NCBI GenBank assembly: GCA_905183005.1
Contig: CAJJDO010000032.1
Location: 537,887-601,886, forward strand
Length of the DNA stretch: 64,000 bases
Direction of reading: 5' to 3'
Source: Paramecium pentaurelia
Taxonomy: Eukaryota; Ciliophora; Oligohymenophorea; Peniculida; Parameciidae
Shown here: piece after piece, positions 12,753 through 22,693 of the stretch
How positions within the stretch are numbered: the first letter of the stretch is position 1
Layout: every line of letters begins with the position of its first letter
Made by a program: the position numbers and the translations under genes
The notes under the pieces: model-generated
The model's input: the letters and a program-made list of their open reading frames with translations, nothing else
The model's database searches: none
Told to the model about the DNA's origin: nothing

Positions 12753-13658
12753 ATGAAAAGGTATAGAAATAGAAGGAATGTAACGATTAAAAGAGAAATA
12801 GTTGAAAAAAAAAATAAATTTTGTCAAAGTTTTGTAAATCTCGAAAATAAGTATATTTTGGATAATTAAAATGGGTAAACCAGAAGAATTAGTTGTTATG
12901 GAGATGAATTTGGATAGATGAGTAAATTTTAGATTAGATTTAAAAACATTTTACCTGAATATAAAACTAAATAATCTATTCATGAGATAGAGATGAGAGA
13001 AAAAAGAAGAAGGTAAACACAAATTAGGGAGGATGTGGCTATTCTTAAATTTAGAAGAGGAATTTAAGATATTAGTAAAAGCAAAACAATAATCTAAACA
13101 TTAAAAATGCTCAAGACATCTAATTAAGATTTTGATGAGATGGTGAAATAAATTAAGTAGCCATCTAATAATAAAAATATAAAGAAAAGACGAAGATATA
13201 GTTGTTATTGTGCTTAATGTGGAAAAATGAGTGAAAAATAAATAAGACATTAAAATGATCCATTTTTTGACAAATTTAATAAGTTTTTATAATAAATAAA
13301 AAACTAAAGCAGTACATCCAGAAGACATAAGTATTAAGATAAACTTAAATCTCAAATTTAATAGGAAAACATAAAAATATCATATATTAGTTAAAATAAG
13401 TCGCCCATCAACAAATATAAATCTGTCTCGAGAACTACTAAATTACTTCTAGAGTAATCTCAAATTAAGATATTTCAATACAGTTAAAGATATTCGGCAT
13501 TTCCATCTCATAGAATTAAAACTGAACCAACGTAATCATCACCTCGATCTTTTAAATTGTATCCAATTCAACTCAACAAATTAAGATAAGGTTAATCAAC
13601 ATATAAATCAATTCATTTAAAAGATAGTTTCAAGACATTGGCTAGTATATATAGATGA
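12753..13658 (+). CDS. CxC-motif family protein C (first motif degenerate)
   Basis: Single-exon, 301 aa, basic. The second motif is intact: RRYSCYCAQCGKMSEKQ with Cys 151, 153 and 156. At residues 44-60 a clear relic of the first motif remains, RRISCYGDEFGQMSKFQ, in which the second and third cysteines have become Gly and Phe while the flanking R-R-x-S-C and M-S-K-F-Q are kept. The two-motif architecture is therefore ancestral and one site has lost its cysteines. The C-terminal third is Ser/Arg/Gln-rich. Function unknown. Confidence 0.7.
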
Positions 13659-13730
13659 AACATATAATATAAGAATATCTTATTATTTAAAAATTCTATT
13701 TCCATTATATTGAATTAAAATAAATTAAAT

Positions 13731-14135
13731 ATGATAAATATGAAAAGAAATCGTGTGATGTCAACTGATGGAGTTTTAGCAGTAATTACAGATTAACTCT
13801 TAACAGAAAATAAGCCTCGATTCAGAAAACTAACAAAGAAATAAATGATGCAAAAAAAACATACTAATGATTTAGATTCCTCATTTGAAATCATTGAAAA
13901 GAATACTCCTTAATTGAAGAATAAAAAAATTAAAATAACTAAATAAGCATTAGATCATTTTATAAATAAGACATTTGTAGTTATTAGTGATGATGAAGCT
14001 GAAATATTAATTAATCATTCCAATTCAATCAAAAATGAAACAACTTCTAGATCCTCTTCAATCTTATCTTTTTCAAGCAGCAATTTAGAATAATGGGAAT
14101 AAGCAGAAAAAAAAGTCAAAATAGGTGAGAATTGA
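13731..14135 (+). CDS. Small hypothetical protein, 134 aa
   Basis: Single exon from ATG 13731 to TGA. It begins MINMKRNRVMSTDGVLAV, then a basic segment, then an acidic, Ser-rich C-terminal half. No recognised domain, signal peptide or membrane segment. It lies 72 bp after the CxC-family tandem but lacks the CxC motif. Amino-acid composition (scattered acidic and hydrophobic residues, few homopolymers) supports real coding. Function unknown. Confidence 0.55.
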
Positions 14136-14172
14136 ATATCTATATATGTATTAATAAAATAAATATATTATA

Positions 14173-14836
14173 ATGCAAAGATCGTTTCCAACATAATCTC
14201 AACCTGTTTTAAGCAGAAAAAGTAAAATTAGTGAATTAGAAGAGGTTATTTGATCATTTGAAACTAGAATTTGTTTTCCAAGTTGGATAACCTCTTTATT
14301 GATTAACCAAAATAAGAATAAGTTTAAACATTACAACCAAAAGTTGATTTACTTGAATAGGCAAAATAGAGAATTTAATAAAAGAAAGAAGCAAATCCTT
14401 CATTTTTTGAAGAAGGAAGAAAGAAATTAGCTGCATAGAGAAAAAAGGACACCTTTTTAATCACAGCAGTTAATTCAATGCCATAAAAATAATAAAAAAA
14501 ATAGAATCAGAATAAAGAGTATTATAAGGAAGAAACTGATTGCAATAATATGCTTAAAGATTTGATTGCTCAAGAAGAAAGACCTTATGATGATTTAGCT
14601 GAATTAAGAAGAATGATTGCTTAAACAGAATAATGTATGGTAGAATATGTGGATGACATGTATAGAAATTATTAATTAGGCATAAATTAAATAAGAATGT
14701 AGTAAAATATAATAATGAAGCAAGAAAAATAGGAATGGGTGTTGATGTTTAATTGTTTGACTTTGTAGATCATAAATGCAACAAATATTTAACCAAGTCT
14801 AAGACTACTACGATTATTAAAGATAAAAAATATTGA
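14173..14836 (+). CDS. Hypothetical coiled-coil protein, three exons
   Basis: Exons 14173-14244, 14268-14659 and 14680-14836; introns of 23 nt (GTTATT...CTAG) and 20 nt (GTATAG...TTAG). Both introns are needed to keep frame, and the exon lengths sum to 207 codons (206 aa). The protein has a Lys/Gln-rich middle and a helical C-terminal half with acidic/basic heptad-like runs (E-E-R-P-Y-D-D-L-A-E-L-R-R), ending T-I-I-K-D-K-K-Y. No family recognised. The 20-nt intron is the shortest resolved in the window. Confidence 0.6.
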
Positions 14837-14957
14837 ATTGCTATAACGTATAAATTACATAATAATATTCATTAAATTATTAAATTATGAATTATATAAA
14901 TGAACAAATCCTACGCAATATAATATATCATTTTTTAAATCCACAATTTAAAAATTC

Positions 14958-15906
14958 ATGTTATTGTCCTATTACTAAAAAGTTAAGCCTCTTATAGCTG
15001 CTCATAGAGGATTATCCAGTCTTTACCCAGGTATTTTATAACTTAAACGTAGAAAATACATTAGAAGGATTTAAATCTGCACTCTAATTTTCTGATTTTA
15101 TTGAATTAGATGTCGTTTTAAACAAAGATGGACTACCTGTAGTTTGTCATGATGCTTTTTTAAGTTTAGTAAGTGATGTTAAAAATCATAATAAATTTGA
15201 AAATCGAAAACAGTCTAGAATTCTATAAGATAAAGAAAAATCAGATTGGTGGATTTCTGATTTCACTTTTGAAGAATTGAAAGAATTACATTTGAGTTAA
15301 TGTATTAATAATCGTAAAAGTGAATATGATGGACATCTTTAAATACCTTCTTTAAAAGAAATATTTGAGTATTTTTTGAAGTATAATTAAAACACTGACA
15401 ATAAGAAAGGAATCCTTTTAGAAATTAAAGATTTCGAATATCATTACAAATACTGTAATATTAATATTGCTGAAATTATACATAACTTTTTATAAGAATA
15501 AGGTTTAAGTACACTTAATGAATGCTCTTAAAAATTACCAATAGTGATTATGGCATTTGATAAATAAGTTCTGTAATATTTTAGTGCACGTTCTGATCTT
15601 CCTTTAGCATAATTGGTTTGGTTTGAAGATAAAAATATTCCAACGATAACTGAAATTGTTCAATATGCTAAAATAGTTGGTTTAGATTTAAGATTAGTTT
15701 GGTAAAATAATTAAACTCATGAATATTATAATGAGGCTAAAAAGAATGGTTTAATTATATATGGATGGACATTTTAAGATGATAATGAAGATATCAAGAA
15801 ATTATTTGATGAATAAGACATAGGTAAAATATATTAAAGGAGTAGCACATTGCTTTAAGGAATTATAACAGAATTTCCTTAAGAAGCAGTAAAATTCATC
15901 CTTTGA
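14958..15906 (+). CDS. Glycerophosphodiester phosphodiesterase (GDPD family)
   Basis: Two exons (14958-15030 and 15053-15906) split by a 22-nt intron inside the HR...PENT signature; 308 aa. GDPD hallmarks are present: A-A-H-R-G, P-E-N-T-L-E-G-F, F-I-E-L-D-V with following L-P-V-V-C-H-D, and L-L-E-I-K-D later. These are the acid/base His pair and metal-binding Glu/Asp residues of the TIM-barrel family, which hydrolyses glycerophosphodiesters to glycerol-3-phosphate and an alcohol. There is no signal peptide; a cytosolic GDE1/GPCPD1-like role is inferred. The start at 14958 is the only ATG in this frame before the HR motif. Length matches single-domain family members. Confidence 0.88.
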
Positions 15907-16025
15907 ATTATTTTTATTCATTTTCTTTGCTTATAAAACCAATATATTTGATAATACTTATTAAAATAATTGGTATAAGTATTACAAATTACAAATATTT
16001 TTATACAATATAAAAACAATAAAAA

Positions 16026-17042
16026 ATGTTTAATAATATTATTTAATCAAAATATTACCCTATTATTGGAGGTAGTTTGATTATACTCTTCTACCTTCAT
16101 TATTCTTTACCATTATTGACATTAGCTTATTTTATAATAGCATATTATGTTCATAAATATTAAAGAGGTCCAATAAGGATATATAATTAAGTTAATCTGG
16201 AAGGCAAAATTGTTATAATAACAGGAGCAAGTGCAGGTATAGGAAAGGAAACAGCAAAAAGATTGGCATGGTAAAATGCAACTATTATATTTGCGTGTAG
16301 AGATGAATTGAAAACAATGAAAGTTATTAATGAAATTAAATAAGAAACCGGAAATTAAAAATTACATTATATGAATCTTTAATTGGATGATTATGATAAT
16401 GTAAAAGAATTTGTAAAGAACTTTAAAATTAAATTTGGTATATTAGATATTCTTATTAATAATGCTGGTATTGCATAATGGTGGCACAAATATAATAAAA
16501 ATAATCATGAATTAGTTTTTTCCACTAATTACTTAGGGCATTTTCTTTTAACAAAACTATTATTAGATTCAATGAGCAAGGAAAGTAGAATAATAATAGT
16601 TTCATCTGTTATGCACGAATTGATTAGATCTAAATTGAATTTTAATGATGTTTTAAATGGTAAATATTTAGAAAATTATAATAATACTAAATATTGTGGA
16701 GTATTATTCTGTTTAAAGCTATCCTAAATATTAAAGAATACAAAAGTAGTAGCTCTTCATCCTGGAGTAATAAAAACGGAACTCTTAGATAAAGCTGGAA
16801 ATACAATACTATTGTAAATCATATAAAAGCTTTTGTTTTGGTTTTTCAGACCTATGACTTTATCAGTTGAAGAAGGTGCTGAAACAACATTGTATTGTGC
16901 TTTAATGCCTTACAGAGAACTATTGAATGGCGGATATTATGAAAAAAACAAATTAAGCAAGTGCAGCAAGACTATTTAGAAATTGAATTAAATTGAAGAA
17001 TTATGGGAATTCAGCAATTAAATATTAAAAGAATATTTATGA
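16026..17042 (+). CDS. Short-chain dehydrogenase/reductase, retinol-dehydrogenase-like
   Basis: Single exon, 338 aa. An N-terminal membrane helix (residues about 12-45) is followed by a classic SDR Rossmann domain: T-G-A-S-A-G-I-G cofactor loop, A-C-R-D typical of NADP-using RDH/DHRS members, N-N-A-G, S-S-V, and the catalytic Y-x3-K as Y-N-N-T-K. P-G-V-I-K-T-E follows, as expected. Membrane-anchored RDH11-14/WWOX-type SDRs reduce retinaldehyde or other lipid carbonyls at the ER; the natural substrate here is unknown. It lies 119 bp downstream of the GDPD gene. Confidence 0.9.
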
Positions 17043-17619
17043 GTTTGAAATTATTCAATTTGGTGTTCAAAATAAACCAATTATAATTATTTTCTATATT
17101 TTATAAATATGAATCTTAATCCAAAAATAATTTATTCAAGATTAGAGTTATATTATTAATATTAATTAATTTTTATCATTGAAATCTCAATTGGAAACAA
17201 TCATAAAAGAAAACAAATATTTTTAAATGATAATCAAACCTTAGAATTTCGTCTAAAATAATTTAATATAAAATACTAATATATACATTTAAATTATAAA
17301 TCAAATGTTATTATAAAAATTCAATAATAATATATAAGTAAGACTATCCTATTTAAATTACTTCTAAAATGATTAAAATATAAATTTTCATCCAAATTAT
17401 TAACTTATCATAAAAAACTTAATTTTTAAATCAAAAAAATACTCACTCTAAAATTTTTAAGAAACACAAAATCATATTAATTTAAATACAAATTATAATT
17501 AGATTGAATGAATATGGGAAATTTTAAGGAATAAATAAGGTTATTATGCATGTTTTCTTAATAAATAAAGTATACTTTGACTAGTTTATAATTGAAATCA
17601 AAACCAAATTCTCGATATA
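17043..17619. other. AT-rich intergenic spacer
   Basis: It lies between the SDR stop and the tRNA gene. It is made of A/T-rich low-complexity sequence with no conserved frame on either strand that I can see. Confidence 0.5.
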
Positions 17620-17702
17620 GCACACATGCCCGAGTGGTCTAAGGGGCCGCACTCAAGATGCGGTGAGTCATTCTCGCGTGAGTTCAAATCTCACTGTGTG
17701 CA
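17620..17702 (+). tRNA. tRNA-Leu (anticodon CAA)
   Basis: An 83-nt island of normal GC content in AT-rich DNA. The acceptor stem GCACACA pairs with TGTGTGC plus discriminator A. The anticodon arm is CCGCA-CTCAAGA-TGCGG, giving anticodon CAA (reads UUG). A long variable arm marks it as class II, as expected for leucine. The T arm is GTGAG-TTCAAAT-CTCAC. There is no intron. A T-run follows at once and can serve as the polymerase III terminator. Confidence 0.95.
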
Positions 17703-17744
17703 ATTTTTTTAATTTATGATCATTTTAAATTAATATTTTTATAT

Positions 17745-19017
17745 TCATTTAATTTTTTTTTCAATAACCCATAAACATGAAGTTGATAATTTATCTGTCA
17801 TTATAACTTCATATTATGTTTATTGCATTTCTGATAATGATGGTCCTTAACACAAATATTTATTGATTGGTTAATAAAATAAAAAAAATGGTTTACCCAC
17901 AATGAGTTGTTAATTATCAATAGCTATAAAATGATAATTATATATATACTTGAAATAATAAATGATTATTATATAGGTGATGGCATACCCCTGACTTAAT
18001 TACCATTTTTAGATTTGGCTAGATTTATCTCATCTACACTTAAAAATTTGATTGTTTCTTAATGAACTAAATTTATTGGCATTTAATCTTGGATCTACTT
18101 TTAGGCCATTTAAAAAGTTTATTATATCACCCACCAATCATTAACTATCATTTTTAATAAATAATATTACCATCTCTTTCATAACTAAAACATGTAATTT
18201 CTTGCATTCCAGTAGAAGAATATTTATTTTTATGAGAATGTAAAGAGTATCCACTTTTATAATTTCTTATGATTATTTTATCACTATCAAAGATTTCTTG
18301 ATTATTTATCTTCAATTACCAAGTTGGTTTAATTTCAAATAATTATTATTTCTCTGGATTCAATTTAATAATTTCCCAATTATTATAATCGCTATCCTTA
18401 CTGCAAGATATTTCTTTATATTCTTTGACCTATTTGGAAGTATAATTTTTATTTGAGGCTTATAAAAAATGAGTTAATTTTGTAGTTTAGATCTTCAATT
18501 GTACACCACTCTATATATTATATGACTTTGTTTAAAATATTTATTCTCCCTGTTATTGCAAAATCAATGGATAATTTTCTTATCTTTTCTCATGCAAGGA
18601 AACCCTTACTTAGTTAGAAACTTCTGAAAATTTCTCAAATTCATATATCAAAAACAATTTAGTACTTAAATTCTTTAGAAAAACAATATCACCATAATTT
18701 ATTCTATTTATATCATCAAACATTTTAATTATAGTCCAAAGTGTATAATGGTTATTTGGATCATCACTTCCAACCACGTAATAATTATTTATGTTTGGAG
18801 TACTACTAAACAAAAATCCCTTCTCTTAAGTATTAAATCCTGTAGCAGTCAAATAGCTTCCTGTTTTAGTATTTCTGATTTGAACCACTTCACTAACCAG
18901 GATTTCTTAATCAAATTACTACATAATTTTTTATCTATTATATAAAATTTCTTTAATAACAAAAGACTTAATGATAAACAATTCTATATATGGAACGCTC
19001 TTTATATTAAATTTCAT
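17745..19017 (-). CDS. MIR-domain protein
   Basis: Three exons on the minus strand (19017-18171, 18144-17950, 17923-17745) with two 26-nt introns; 406 aa. It contains tandem MIR repeats (beta-trefoil), the module shared by protein O-mannosyltransferases, SDF2 and IP3/ryanodine receptors. The best segment has Y-S-L-H-S-H followed by Y-S-S-T-G-M-Q-E-I-T-C and, after the first intron, D-V-N-D-W-W-V-I. A further repeat ends C-L-W-V-I-E. No transmembrane helices or catalytic domain are present, so it is not a full mannosyltransferase or channel. No signal peptide is evident at the chosen ATG. Possible roles include ligand or glycan binding; function unassigned. Confidence 0.8.
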
Positions 19018-19343
19018 CTCTTTAAATCAAACAAAATAGATAATAATAATTTGGAAAAGCATAATAACTCTATTTTTTTTCTATTTAATAATTTATATAT
19101 ATATATATATAAAATTACTGGGAATATTATCCATATAATAATTAATGTATATAATAACACTTTTATAAATTATGTTATAAGTATTTAATTAATAAATTGA
19201 AAGGATCTATACAATTTCAAAATTTAAAAAAGAATTGATAAAGGATAATGATTAAATTTAATTCTAGAAAAACAATAAAAAATCATCTAAACAAATTTTT
19301 TAGATAAAGGGTAAAAAAAGATGTATAATAAAAATAGTGAAAA
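19018..19343. other. AT-rich spacer
   Basis: This 326-bp interval between two minus-strand genes includes a (TA)n run near 19093-19111. No coding evidence. Confidence 0.45.
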
Positions 19344-19905
19344 TCATATATTTTATTATCGAAAGTAATCACTAAAACTTAATTTCTTTAATCCATCTTT
19401 ATAAACTTTTAATGTTAAGATTTCTTAACTTTATTCAACAATTTTAGTCTATTATTCATATAAAAGTTGCTTTAATTATTCATTTTCTTATTTCAATATT
19501 TCCATTTCTTGTACTTAATCATGATTCTATTGCAATAACATTAAGATTCTCATTTCTAATTATTATTATTCTTCATTTTTTTATTGTACAAGTTCTAAGT
19601 CTTTATTGATAAAAATTACTATATTCAAATTCTTAAACATATTCTTATAGCTTTTATTATTCTTTAATTTTATTAACAGTTTCAATAGCTTCACTTTTAA
19701 TTCTTGTGCCATTTTTTGAAATTGAATTTACTTTTACACCTGAACTTCCACTAACTCTAACTAATTTTTCTGGAGTAACAAATTTTTATTAAGGTATTGG
19801 TGAATGAGATTAATTATGAGAATTTCTCATATATAAGGAATGAGATGGTGTTCTTATCATTTTAAATTTTGATTTATTTGAATTATTAACATCAAAAATA
19901 TGCAT
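19344..19905 (-). CDS. Small coiled-coil protein, 175 aa
   Basis: Exons 19905-19590 and 19555-19344, separated by a 34-nt intron, the longest resolved here. The N-terminal half is Ser/basic. The C-terminal half is a strong coiled coil (repeats of Q-E-M-E-I-L-K-Q-E-N-E-Q-L-K). No known family. Its ATG lies only 15 bp downstream of the TGA of the papain-fold gene and is in frame with it, so UGA readthrough would fuse the two proteins. A separate gene with its own promoter inside the upstream gene is the simpler reading. Confidence 0.55.
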
Positions 19906-19920
19906 ACTTTATAATAATAT

Positions 19921-20956
19921 TCAATAAATAATTGATAATGCTTGTAATGACAGATCTATAAAACCATCAATAGCAAGTTTGGCTAATCCTTCATTTCCCC
20001 AAGTAGTACCCCATGTATTTTCAATAATCCAATATTAATATCCATTTTATTCTCCCCATCCAACAATTTTAATAGCATGTCCTCCATGAAATCTTGGTGT
20101 TCCTTCTAAAACCTAATACACTCCATCCCTATAAACAAGAAAGTCTTTATAGACTTGCATAATTGCAACTACAGGACCTCTATTAATAATATCTCGTTTA
20201 ATATCCTAAAAACCACATAATTATATACATCCTTATTTTACAATTAACAAAAGGAATTAGCTTTATATCTTTAACATTTTTCAAGTGCTTTTGTACATTC
20301 TTAGAAATTATCGTCACCTCTGAATGGATGACATTCATTAGTAGTTAATCCATGTTTAATAATATATTCAGCTGATCTAGTTATATGTCCTCCAGTACAT
20401 CCTTAATTCAATTTGCCATCACAAGATAATAGATTTTAAGCTGATAATTATTGAGTTTAATTGACTTTGCAGACTCTATCTGAAAAGGCAGAAGAAACAG
20501 CAATAGAATAAGAGGATGAACAATTGCCTTAATTGAATATAATATGAGAGCAATTAGGATAGGATTCTTTGAAATTAAAATAAGTTGGAATTTCAAAATT
20601 AATAGGTACTTTGCATTTTTCTACATTAATTTATTATGTGAAATCATTCTTAAACAAAGTTTTAGCTTGCATTAATGTTACATTCTAATTAGATGATCAA
20701 ATTACTTGAAAGAAATCATTTGGTCCTAAAGTATAAGGATATCCTTAAGAATTATGGGAGTTGATTTCTGACTAATTAATGATGATATATTCTTTAATTT
20801 ATTTAGTAAATGATAAGACTGCAATGATTATTATTCCAACAATAACTAATTGAATATATTTAGATTAGTACTTGATATAATAACATGTGTTCTGTAAGTA
20901 GTAAAGAAATTAGGTTTTGATGTTCGTTTTTTGATTGCTGTTTAGGCTAACTTCAT
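19921..20956 (-). CDS. Papain-fold (C1) cysteine-protease homologue with catalytic Cys replaced by Ser
   Basis: Four exons (20956-20872, 20845-20706, 20684-20229, 20205-19921; introns 26, 21, 23 nt), 321 aa. The N-terminus is basic and followed by one membrane helix (residues about 26-44), giving a type II anchor. The mature domain follows cathepsin order: Q-G-N-C-S-S-S-Y, S-C-D-G...G-C-T-G-G, then G-G-H-A-I-K-I-V-G-W-G and E-N-T-W-G-T-T-W-G. Active-site His270 and Asn290 are kept, but the residue aligned with the nucleophile (the second Cys of G-x-C-G-S-C-W) is Ser133. It therefore lacks the thiol; it is either a pseudoprotease (compare TINAG) or a Ser-variant as in Plasmodium SERA proteins. 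The propeptide is short. Confidence 0.82.
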
Positions 20957-21122
20957 TTTCTCAACTTATTATTAGTTTGATTATGAACTCAGAGGACGTG
21001 ATCCACGCATTGTTAATTAATTAATTTATTATATTACTAATTTGATTTGAACTTGTTAAGTGTTCTAGTTATTTAATATTTAATAAATAAATTTTATTAA
21101 TTTTACTTTTTTGTTTGTTAAT

Positions 21123-22521
21123 ATGACTCATTATAGTGAACATGGTAATTGACTTATTTTATCCATCTTAGATCCTAGTGGTTAATGGTCAAGATTGATT
21201 GACAGATAAAGAATACAATAAGAAACTTAAGAAAAGTAGGAGAAAGAAGAATAAGAAAATAGAAAGCGGTTATATAGGTATATAATCTAAATGAAAATAG
21301 AGAAGAATTGGAAAGATTGATTAATGAATAGAAACAATCAACTATTTAGAAAACAAGATACGATTCTGAATTCGCTGGAGCTATGCAGAAATTCTTACAT
21401 GAGAGAGATAGTGTTGAATAATTGAAATTGTAAGAACTTAAATAAAAATAATCTGAATTTATAAGATATAGTCTTGAATAAGAATAAATGAAGAAAGAAT
21501 AATAAGTATCTATATTTTTAATTATTTTTAAGCGAGTCAACTTTTTATAGGATAGATAATAACAATTTTAAATTGGATAGATGATGGATTAAGCAGAAAA
21601 AAAGGATATTTATCTAAAATAATAGAAAAAGGAATAAGTCCAAAAAGATTTAGCATAATCTTATGCTTAATAAGAGGAATAAAAAAAAATGGATTAATAT
21701 TTGGCTAGATAAAGAGAATAATAAATTCTATAAGAGTAATTATAAAGAAGCCAAAAAGAAGAAGAGTAACGATTATTAGTAATCATAAATTCTTATGAAT
21801 TAGCATCTTAGCAAAATTAAGTATGGATATCATCAGAATGAAAATGTTCTACAGAAGTATAACGATCTATATTTACAAAAAGAGTATAAAGATAAAGAAC
21901 TTCAAAGAAAATTTGTTGAAGAAGCTGCTTCATATAAGTAAAGATAAGAAGAAGAAAAATATATTATGGAAAGAGTTAATAAAGAAAAATTAAAAAGGGA
22001 TACTGTTGATACAATCTTAAATCAAATTCACTCTAAACAGCAAAGCTAAAGAGAATAGTAAAACAGCAAATATAAAGATCAAGAAGTTTTGCTTGGACTA
22101 CATTAAAAATTTTAAATGCAAGAAAAAGAATAAAATGAAAAAAAGAATATACAATAATCTTAATACAGATAAGATTTAATTATGTAAATTGAAGAAGACA
22201 AAAATAGAAAATAATAAGAAGCATCTATGAGTATGGTAGAATTAAACATGAATAAGAAAATATTCGAAGTATCAAATACACTTATATAAAATAGGCAGAA
22301 GATGATCCTCAATAAGCTGGTATTGGAGTTGTTCCTGGATTATCTAATCATGTTGATTATGAAAAATTAAAATAAAAGTAAATTTATTATTATAATCGAT
22401 AAGAGCATATGTGGATGGAACATTTAAAAAATCTACTGATTAATAAATGCAATACAAGAGATTAAGAAATGTAAGTGCATATATTGCAGGCAATAATGTT
22501 ACTTAAAATTATGGTTATTGA
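21123..22521 (+). CDS. Long coiled-coil protein, probably ciliary/cytoskeletal
   Basis: Seven exons (21123-21144, 21172-21277, 21301-21505, 21533-21778, 21804-22268, 22295-22377, 22404-22521) with introns of 27, 23, 27, 25, 26 and 26 nt; 414 aa. Nearly the whole chain is Q/E/K/R-rich helix with frequent Y and L, like trichohyalin-plectin-homology and related microtubule-inner proteins of axonemes. The C-terminus is less helical (G-V-V-P-G-L-S-N-H, then A-Y-I-A-G-N-N). I do not recognise a specific family. A ciliary role is inferred from composition only. The first exon codes for only seven residues. Confidence 0.7.
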
Positions 22522-22693
22522 TATATATATATATTATTATTCATTTATTTTGAGGGTTTTCTTCGATTATCTTAACAATATCTTTTTTATCCAAAATTTA
22601 ATTGGATTTCTATATTTTATCAAATAAAATAAAGATACACTAATAGATAAATATAAGAGTTTACTTTTATTTATAAAAATGTCTATAAAGAAT

